From Sphingomonas sp. 3P27F8 (GTDB lineage: Bacteria; Pseudomonadota; Alphaproteobacteria; Sphingomonadales; Sphingomonadaceae), in NCBI RefSeq assembly GCF_005502745.1, contig NZ_SCNL01000014.1:35057-99056 (forward strand): DNA of 64,000 nucleotides. Direction: 5' to 3'. Positions 7,927-13,748 of this stretch are shown here, piece after piece (within the stretch, counting starts at the first letter, position 1; the number at the start of each line of letters is the position of its first letter). A program made the position numbers and the translations under genes. Below the pieces are notes generated by a model, which worked only from the letters and a program-made list of their open reading frames with translations, ran no database searches and was not told the DNA's origin.

Positions 7927-8931
7927 ATGACGATCGAGATCATCCTCGGCCTGCCGCATCTCGCAAACGGGCCTATCCTTCAGCGCGCGGTCGCGCTGCA
8001 AGCACCGGTGCTGATCTCGGCCAATTGTCTGTCGCGCTGGCGCAAGGCCGATGGCTGGCGCGAGTGGTCGGGATGGCGCACCGGAACGCTCGCCAACGCG
8101 CGACCGCTCGCCAGCGTCGACCTCGATTCCGCCGGTTACACCATGATGGTCCGCTATGGCGGGCTTCCCTGGAGCATCGCCGATTACATGGCGCTCGCCG
8201 CGTCATGGCCGTTCCGACGCATCTCGTCGGTCGATTACTGCTGCGAAGAGGGCGTTGCCCACGACCGCGAGGAAGTGCTCGACCGCATCGCGCGCACCAC
8301 CGCCACCAACCGAGAATGCTTTGCCCGCGCCGACGACTTGGCCATCCGCGACCGGCTGATGCCCGTGCTGCAGGGCCGCGTGCCCGACGACTACGTCCGT
8401 TCACACGACGCGATCGGCGGTCTGATCCTGCCCGGCACCGTCGTCGGCATCGGCAGCATGTGCCGGCGACCGATCCACGGTCCCGAAGGGCTGATCGCCG
8501 TCGTCGAGCGGCTGACCCGCATCCTGCCGATCGGCGTCAAGGCGCACCTCTTCGGGGTGAAAGGCGATGCCCTGCCGTACCTCACGCCGTTCGCACGCTG
8601 GATCGCCTCGATAGACAGCCAGGGATGGGGCGTAGGCGTGCGACAGCACGCGCTCAGGCATCGCATCGCCAAGACCGACGCGCTCGGCGCCGACTTCATG
8701 GAACGCTGGTATCGCACGCAATGCGCGCGAACGCTCGAAACACCGCGACACCTGCCCGAGGCCGCGGCGTCTGCTCCACCGCCACCAACCGCCGACCCCT
8801 GGGAACGCGCGATCGCGCAGGCTCGCGCCGAGATCCGCGCCCTGATCGAGAGCGGCGATCTCGATCACGATGAGATCACCACCGGATGGATCGAGACCTG
8901 GGCGGCCGAGATCTACGCCGACGCGGCCTGA
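7927..8931 (+). CDS. queuine transglycosylase/DpdA-like protein
   Basis: 334 residues with the order of motifs of the tRNA-guanine transglycosylase TIM barrel: DLDSAGYTMM (66-74, compare DSGGFQ of Tgt, with general-base Asp), SVDYCCE (101-107), PVLQGRVPDDYV, GIGSMCRR (174-181, compare GGLAVGE), HLFGVKG (207-213, compare MGVG) and SIDS (228-231), whose Asp would be the nucleophile. The cysteine/histidine zinc site of tRNA enzymes is not evident. This is the pattern of DpdA-type proteins, which exchange guanine for 7-deazaguanines in DNA. It sits 11 bases before the Mom-like gene. The substrate is inferred; no preQ0 synthesis genes are in the window. Confidence 0.75.
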   Translation: MTIEIILGLPHLANGPILQRAVALQAPVLISANCLSRWRKADGWREWSGWRTGTLANARPLASVDLDSAGYTMMVRYGGLPWSIADYMALAASWPFRRISSVDYCCEEGVAHDREEVLDRIARTTATNRECFARADDLAIRDRLMPVLQGRVPDDYVRSHDAIGGLILPGTVVGIGSMCRRPIHGPEGLIAVVERLTRILPIGVKAHLFGVKGDALPYLTPFARWIASIDSQGWGVGVRQHALRHRIAKTDALGADFMERWYRTQCARTLETPRHLPEAAASAPPPPTADPWERAIAQARAEIRALIESGDLDHDEITTGWIETWAAEIYADAA

Positions 8932-8942
8932 CGGAGGTAACC

Positions 8943-9749
8943 ATGCTCACCGACCGCTCCCAGCGCTGGCGCGACCGGCGCAGCTTGTTCGTTGCCGGCG
9001 ACAGCGTGATCGACCCGCGCCGCTACGCCGTCGATGTCGTCGCCCATGATACTGCCCGCGCATTCCTCGCCGACCATCATTACCTCCCGCGCTATCCCGC
9101 CGCCCAGCTCGCCTGCGGGCTGTTCGGTCCGGGCGACCCGGGCAGATCCACGTTGGTCGGTCTCATCGTGTTCGGCGTGCCGGCGACCGGCGCGGTCATC
9201 ACCCGGCACACCGGCTATGCCGATCCCGCTCGGGGCTGCGTACTGCAACGGCTCATCTGCCTGCCCTCGGTCGCCGCGAACGGCGAAAGCTTCTTCACGT
9301 CGCGCGCCTTCCGCCTCCTGCGCCTCGCCAAGCCCCGGATCGACGCTGTCGTCAGCTTCTCCGATCCCGCCTTCGGCCATTGCGGCGTCGTCTATGCCGC
9401 GCTGTCGGGCGCCTATCGCGGCCGCACGAGGCCGCGGACGGTGCTGCGCATCGCCGGCGAGACGATCTCGGAGAGAACGCTGTCGAAGATCCGCAACCTC
9501 GAATCCGGCCATGCCGGGGCGATCGACCAGCTGGTGCGGCTCGGTGCGCCGAGGCCGGAGGCGCACGAACACCCCGCCGACTGGCTCGCGCGGCTCCGTG
9601 CCGACAATCTGCTCCGCCCGCACCGGCAAAGCCCGCTATTCACCTATTGCTTCGAGCTGACGCGCGACGCCCGGCGCACCGCGCGCGATCTGCCCCGGCT
9701 TGCCTATCCGCGCCGGAGCGACGCGATCCGCGAAATCCTCGCGGCATGA
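8943..9749 (+). CDS. Mom-like DNA modification protein
   Basis: 268 residues. HHYLPRYP (45-52), LQRLICLP (101-108), SFSDPAFGHCG (138-148) and a YAA...AYRGRT segment (151-162) follow the pattern of phage Mu Mom and its bacterial relatives, GNAT-fold proteins that turn adenine into N6-carbamoylmethyladenine and protect DNA from restriction. The start is fixed by GGAGG six bases upstream; an in-frame frame start at 8886 lies within the previous gene. It is the last of a tight set with the DpdA-like gene and ends before a leader hairpin. Mom itself depends on a divalent or iron centre; I cannot assign the ligands here. Confidence 0.75.
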   Translation: MLTDRSQRWRDRRSLFVAGDSVIDPRRYAVDVVAHDTARAFLADHHYLPRYPAAQLACGLFGPGDPGRSTLVGLIVFGVPATGAVITRHTGYADPARGCVLQRLICLPSVAANGESFFTSRAFRLLRLAKPRIDAVVSFSDPAFGHCGVVYAALSGAYRGRTRPRTVLRIAGETISERTLSKIRNLESGHAGAIDQLVRLGAPRPEAHEHPADWLARLRADNLLRPHRQSPLFTYCFELTRDARRTARDLPRLAYPRRSDAIREILAA

Positions 9750-9768
9750 TCCCCGCGCCAGCGGCGCG

Positions 9769-9811
9769 AGGGAAGGGGAGCGGGAGCGGGCGGCATGTCA
9801 CCGACATGCCG
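9769..9811 (+). promoter_or_regulatory. leader: polypurine tract plus hairpin (3)
   Basis: Purine-rich 9769-9790 (two C) then a perfect nine-pair stem CGGCATGTC-ACC-GACATGCCG (9791-9811), then the true ribosome site AAGGAG and a GTG start at 9827. Confidence 0.65.
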
Positions 9812-9826
9812 GAAGGAGCACCGCCC

Positions 9827-10120
9827 GTGGATATCCATCTCGCCATCGCCAGCGTCCAGGCCGACGCTGCCCGCATCGCGCGCTACACCGATCGACGCGA
9901 CCGTTTCCTCGATGCGCTGGACTGGTCCGCGCTCGACGAACAGACCGCGCGCGAGGCCGCGATGCTCGACGATCTGCTCGCCGGCGATCTCGCCGACGCC
10001 GCGCTCTACATCCTCTGGCTGGAAGAACGCCTCGCCAGCGGCGAAACCGATGTTCCAGGCGTTCTTCGCTTCTACCCGCACCCGCGCCCCTGGCACGGCG
10101 AGTGGATCTCGCTGCACTGA
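9827..10120 (+). CDS. small hypothetical protein, GTG start
   Basis: 97 residues reading (M)DIHLAIASVQADAARIAR, all-helical, with RRDRFLDALDWSALDEQ and a C-terminal FYPHPRPWHGEWISLH tail. The GTG at 9827 is chosen because GGAAGGAG lies eight bases before it and the leader hairpin ends just upstream. No family recognised. The next gene follows after 16 bases. Confidence 0.55.
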   Translation: MDIHLAIASVQADAARIARYTDRRDRFLDALDWSALDEQTAREAAMLDDLLAGDLADAALYILWLEERLASGETDVPGVLRFYPHPRPWHGEWISLH

Positions 10121-10136
10121 CCCTGAAAGGATCGCC

Positions 10137-10451
10137 ATGAGCCGCCACCAGTTTCCCGGTATCGAACCCGGCACCAGCGTCAGCATCGGGTGGGACCGCC
10201 CGCTTGGCACCTTCTTCGTCCAGGTGCTGCGCCCGCACCCGCATCTCACGGGTGAGGACGAAACCGTCGCATGGCATGGCGCGCACCCCGGCGAGCTGAC
10301 CACAGCGGCCGCCGCGGTCACCATCGCCTCACGCTGGGCCGATCTTCCCGCCGATCTCGCGATCACGCTCGAGACCGACCGGCTGATGACCCTCGGCCAG
10401 TCCGATGGCGAGGCGCAGATCGCCATCAAGCGCCGCTTCTTCGGCGACTGA
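10137..10451 (+). CDS. small hypothetical protein
   Basis: 104 residues (MSRHQFPGIEPGTSVSIGWD), beta-rich at the start, with WADLPADLAITLETDRLM and a basic RRFFGD end. CTGAAAGG precedes the ATG. Similar short conserved proteins are frequent on sphingomonad accessory elements; no function known. Probably co-transcribed with its upstream neighbour. Confidence 0.6.
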   Translation: MSRHQFPGIEPGTSVSIGWDRPLGTFFVQVLRPHPHLTGEDETVAWHGAHPGELTTAAAAVTIASRWADLPADLAITLETDRLMTLGQSDGEAQIAIKRRFFGD

Positions 10452-10460
10452 GTACCCGAC

Positions 10461-10505
10461 AAGAAAGGGGAGGGGGATGGGGCGCGTCGATCAATGACGA
10501 TCGAC
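10461..10505 (+). promoter_or_regulatory. leader: polypurine tract plus hairpin (4)
   Basis: Purine run 10461-10477, then GTCGATC (10486-10492), loop AATGAC, GATCGAC (10499-10505), and the start codon at 10516. A mini-frame ATG GGG...TGA of six codons begins right after the purines. Confidence 0.6.
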
Positions 10506-10515
10506 GGAGAGCCCC

Positions 10516-11025
10516 ATGCCATATTTTATCGATCTCGGTGCCGGTCCCGCCGAGGAGGATTGCGCGCAACTCGGCCAGTCGCCCAACTTCGACAGCCTCA
10601 ACCGCCTCGAAATCGCGGTCTACAAGTCCGCGCTGATCGCACGCTACGGCCCGCCGCCCCCGGGATGCCGCCTCGCCGGCCTGTCCAACCGACACGATTT
10701 CGGTCGCTATGTCGAACTCGTCCTCCATATCGAGAACGAGCTCGACGAGGCCGTCGCCGACTATGCGACACGCGTCGAGGAGGGACTCGCCACCTGGCGC
10801 GAGGCGGGCTTCACCGCGCCGGTCGAGTATAACGGCGAGACGCCCACCATCGTCCATGCCGATCCGGCCGATGCCGTCATCAGCGCGCTGCTGATTACCC
10901 GGCCCGGGCCGAACGGTCTTTTCCCGATCCCGGATTTCGCGGTCCTGCACGGCAATCTCACGCAGGCTTACCCCGCCGAGGCCGCGGCCGCCAACGCGCG
11001 TCTCGCCGAGGCCGCGGACGCCTGA
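10516..11025 (+). CDS. hypothetical protein
   Basis: 169 residues, acidic and mostly helical (ELVLHIENELDEAVADYATR), no membrane segment. NGETPTIVHADPADAVISAL suggests an alpha/beta core, but no motif is recognisable. It has its own leader hairpin, with GGAGAG as the ribosome site, and stands alone before a 44-base gap. Function unknown. Confidence 0.6.
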   Translation: MPYFIDLGAGPAEEDCAQLGQSPNFDSLNRLEIAVYKSALIARYGPPPPGCRLAGLSNRHDFGRYVELVLHIENELDEAVADYATRVEEGLATWREAGFTAPVEYNGETPTIVHADPADAVISALLITRPGPNGLFPIPDFAVLHGNLTQAYPAEAAAANARLAEAADA

Positions 11026-11069
11026 GCGCGACCGCACAGAGCGATTTCCCATCATTTCGGAGCATTCCC

Positions 11070-11786
11070 ATGGCGAACACCTACACCAAGGCCGCGTTCA
11101 CGCTGACCATGAGCCACGCCGACGCGGCGTTGCTAACCATTGCCGAACAGGCAGTCGATATCCTCGACACCAACGGCGACGATGCCGACCTCGCCCACGA
11201 ATATGACGCGCTCGATCCCGCGTTTCACGCCGTGTTCCCGGCGAAGGGGCCGATGAAGTTCGAAAGCTTCCTCGAGATATTCGACGATTGGCATTTCCCT
11301 TATCTCGACTGCGCGATCGACATCGACTGGAAAGGCGAAGACGGGAACGCGCGCGTATTCTTCAGCGGCGATCAATTCGGCGTCGAACAGGTCGCCCAGC
11401 TCATCTTCCGCGCTTGCAAGTCCGCGCTCCCCTGCGGGTTCGCATGGATCTCCGACTGCGACCGGCTGCGCCCCGGCGAGTTCGGAAGCGGCTGCGTCAT
11501 CATTACCGACGCGGGGCTGACGTTCCACAGCACCCAGGACATCCTCGATCGCGCCGCGCGCAGCGCCGCAGCCGATCCCGACACCCATGGTCACGAGGGT
11601 CGCTTCGGTTTCGTGCTCGCCTCGCGCGACCAGGACGGCCACGCCGTCTTCTGGAACAACGACGACGGCTTCGGGGCACTCGCCAGCGCGACCGTGTTCT
11701 CGAAAGCCGAGGCCCGCGCACACGATCCGGTCATCGCCAACGACGAACCCGAGTGGCTGGCGCTGCCAGCGCCGCTCGCGGCCTGA
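11070..11786 (+). CDS. hypothetical protein
   Basis: 238 residues, acidic. The N-terminal half has the pattern of a helical plus beta domain (FESFLEIFDDWHFPYLDCAI), the second half contains ISDCDRLRPGEFGSGC and a repeat-like VIITDAGLTFHSTQDIL; none of it is a named motif to me. It ends six bases before the second PP-loop gene and is probably co-transcribed with it. Function unknown. Confidence 0.6.
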   Translation: MANTYTKAAFTLTMSHADAALLTIAEQAVDILDTNGDDADLAHEYDALDPAFHAVFPAKGPMKFESFLEIFDDWHFPYLDCAIDIDWKGEDGNARVFFSGDQFGVEQVAQLIFRACKSALPCGFAWISDCDRLRPGEFGSGCVIITDAGLTFHSTQDILDRAARSAAADPDTHGHEGRFGFVLASRDQDGHAVFWNNDDGFGALASATVFSKAEARAHDPVIANDEPEWLALPAPLAA

Positions 11787-11792
11787 ACGGCC

Positions 11793-12914
11793 ATGTTCAT
11801 CGACATCGGACGCGGCCTGGTCGCCGGCCTTCCGGCCCTCGCCCTGCCGCCCGCCATCCTCGACGCGGTCGAACGCGGCGCATGGATCGTCTTCAACCTC
11901 TCGGGCGGCAAGGACAGCTCGGCCGCGATGTTCGCGGTCAACCTGATCCTCGATGCGCTCGGCCATCCGCGCGAGCGGCGTATCGCCATTCACGCCGACC
12001 TCGGCCGTGCCGAATGGGACGAAACGCCCGCGACGGTCGAGGATCTCGCGGCCCACGCCGGCGTCCCGCTGACGATCGTCCGGCGCAACGCCGGCGACCT
12101 GTTCGACCGCTGGGCCACGCGCTTTGCCAACGGCAAGGCGCGCTACGAGGCACTCGAAACCTATAATCTGATCGGTCCCTGGTCATCCTCGGCGCTGCGC
12201 TTCTGCACCTCAGAGATGAAGGCCCATGTCATCGGGCCGCACCTCGCCAGACTGCTGCGCGGCCAGACTATCATCAACGTGCTGGGACTGCGCCGCGACG
12301 AGAGCATCGCTCGGTCACGCACACCCGAATGGAAAGCAGACGCGCGCTACGCCGCTGCCGGCAATCCGCACGGCACCGCGATGATGCTGTGGAACCCGAT
12401 CGCGCACTGGACGACACCACAGGTCTTCGCCGCGCACGATACGCTCGGCATCCCGCTGCACGTCGCCTACACCTGTTACCAGTCGTCACGACTGTCGTGC
12501 CGCTTTTGCGTCCTTCAATCGCTCGGCGACGCCCAGGCATCGGCTTCGGCACCGGCGAACCGTCCCGCGCTGCTCCACCTGGTCGGCCTCGAGGCGACCT
12601 CAACCTTCTCGTTCCAGCCCGCACGCTGGCTCGCCGACGTCGCACCGCGTCACATACCGGGTAATTTGAGGAACCGGATTTCCCTCGCCAAGGCCGATGC
12701 CGCCGAGCGGCGACGGCTCGAAGCCGCGATGCCGCCCGACCTGCGCTACGTCAAAGGCTGGCCGCCGCGCATTCCCACCATCGAGGAGGCCGGCATCATC
12801 GCCGCGTCCCGCGCACCGATCCTCTCGCGGCACGGTCTCGCCGATCTCTATCCCAATGCCGGCGCGGTGCGAGACCGCTTTTCCGACCTGATCGCGCTGA
12901 AGCGTGCCGCCTGA
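11793..12914 (+). CDS. PAPS-reductase-family PP-loop enzyme
   Basis: 373 residues. SGGKDSSA (37-44) is a textbook PP-loop. GLRRDES and a cluster of cysteines (RFCTSEMK; SCRFCVLQS) match the phosphoadenosine phosphosulfate reductase/DndC branch, in which a cysteine pair or Fe-S cluster takes part in sulfur transfer. LWNPIAHWT followed by TPQVFA also matches this family (substrate pocket). In DndC and in tRNA thiolases the loop adenylates the substrate before modification. Its place close to the DpdA-like and Mom-like genes, together with a second PP-loop gene, supports a nucleic-acid-modification role, though sulfate assimilation cannot be excluded from sequence alone. Confidence 0.75.
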   Translation: MFIDIGRGLVAGLPALALPPAILDAVERGAWIVFNLSGGKDSSAAMFAVNLILDALGHPRERRIAIHADLGRAEWDETPATVEDLAAHAGVPLTIVRRNAGDLFDRWATRFANGKARYEALETYNLIGPWSSSALRFCTSEMKAHVIGPHLARLLRGQTIINVLGLRRDESIARSRTPEWKADARYAAAGNPHGTAMMLWNPIAHWTTPQVFAAHDTLGIPLHVAYTCYQSSRLSCRFCVLQSLGDAQASASAPANRPALLHLVGLEATSTFSFQPARWLADVAPRHIPGNLRNRISLAKADAAERRRLEAAMPPDLRYVKGWPPRIPTIEEAGIIAASRAPILSRHGLADLYPNAGAVRDRFSDLIALKRAA

Positions 12915-12936
12915 TCCAGAGCAAGGAGCTTTCATC

Positions 12937-13485
12937 ATGCCCGATATCACCGATCTCCCCGTCATGACGCGCGCCGACGCGATCGCCGCGGGCTTCGCCG
13001 GCTACAACGACGTGCCGCACAAACCAATCGACGTGCCCGACGGCGCGTTCACGATCACGGCGAAGACCAGCGAGGGTCGCCGCGTCACCTTCTGCTTTCT
13101 CGAATCCACTTATGGTGGCCCGCCCCGCTTCATCGACATCCAGTTCCACGACCGCGGCACCACGATCCCCAACGCCGATAACGGGGTATCACCCACCTTC
13201 AACGCGTTCGCGATCACGCGTGGCGGCAAGTTCGTCGCCGACAGTCGACCGCTCGACGAAGAGATCAAGCCCTCGATCCTCGTGCTGATGCTCGACAAGG
13301 CCGGGGAAGAACCCGCGCGATCCGCGACCAACCCGGCGCCGATGTCGGACATTGACCTCGCTGCGCTGCTGACACGCGCGGCCGAAGTCGTGGCTGCGCC
13401 CGACAGCCGGATCGCGTCGCATCGCAACACGCTTGCCGGCCAGCTCATCGCCGAGGCCGCGATCAGGCGGGCGCGCCCGTCATGA
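12937..13485 (+). CDS. hypothetical protein
   Basis: 182 residues starting MPDITDLPVMTRADAIAAGF; AAGGAG nine bases upstream selects this ATG over one at 12904. The middle is beta-rich (RRVTFCFLESTYGGPPRFID) and the C-terminus helical with RAAEVVAAP. No family recognised. Overlaps the following small gene by ATGA. Confidence 0.6.
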   Translation: MPDITDLPVMTRADAIAAGFAGYNDVPHKPIDVPDGAFTITAKTSEGRRVTFCFLESTYGGPPRFIDIQFHDRGTTIPNADNGVSPTFNAFAITRGGKFVADSRPLDEEIKPSILVLMLDKAGEEPARSATNPAPMSDIDLAALLTRAAEVVAAPDSRIASHRNTLAGQLIAEAAIRRARPS

Positions 13486-13676
13486 CCACCCCCTCGCGCA
13501 GCGACGGGATGCACGTCGCCCATACCGCAACGGGCTGGGTCGTGTTCGACAACAGCTTGTCACACCCCTCTCGCCTCTCGGGCGCCTATCCGTCGCGCGC
13601 CGCGGCGACCGCCCGCAAGCGGGCGCTCGCGCGTGCGCTGCGCCACCAGCGTCCCGACGAAGCACCGGACGTCTGA
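13482..13676 (+). CDS. small basic hypothetical protein
   Basis: 64 residues in an ATGA overlap with the preceding gene. Beta-strand start (HVAHTATGWVVFDNS) followed by an Arg/Ala-rich helix (SRAAATARKRALARALRHQ). No function assignable; the overlap supports translation. Its stop runs directly into the polypurine tract of the next leader. Confidence 0.55.
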   Translation: MTTPSRSDGMHVAHTATGWVVFDNSLSHPSRLSGAYPSRAAATARKRALARALRHQRPDEAPDV

Positions 13677-13737
13677 GGAAGGGGAAGGGGGACCGGCTGT
13701 TATGAACCGGGAGGATCATCCGACCCGGTGACAACCG
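13675..13737 (+). promoter_or_regulatory. leader: polypurine tract plus hairpin (5)
   Basis: Purine run 13675-13692. Outer arms CCGGcTGT (13693-13700) and ACAaCCGG (13731-13738) enclose ACCGGG (13706-13711) and CCCGGT (13724-13729), with a GGAT-C-ATCC tip. ATG of the intron-split gene is 11 bases after the last arm. Confidence 0.6.
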
Positions 13738-13748
13738 GAGCTGACCCC

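Noticed and set aside
10461..10500. Six-codon upstream frame in leader 4 as a conserved leader peptide
   Set aside because: Other leaders do not keep an equivalent frame (only copy B of DUF736 has one), so a common uORF mechanism is not supported.
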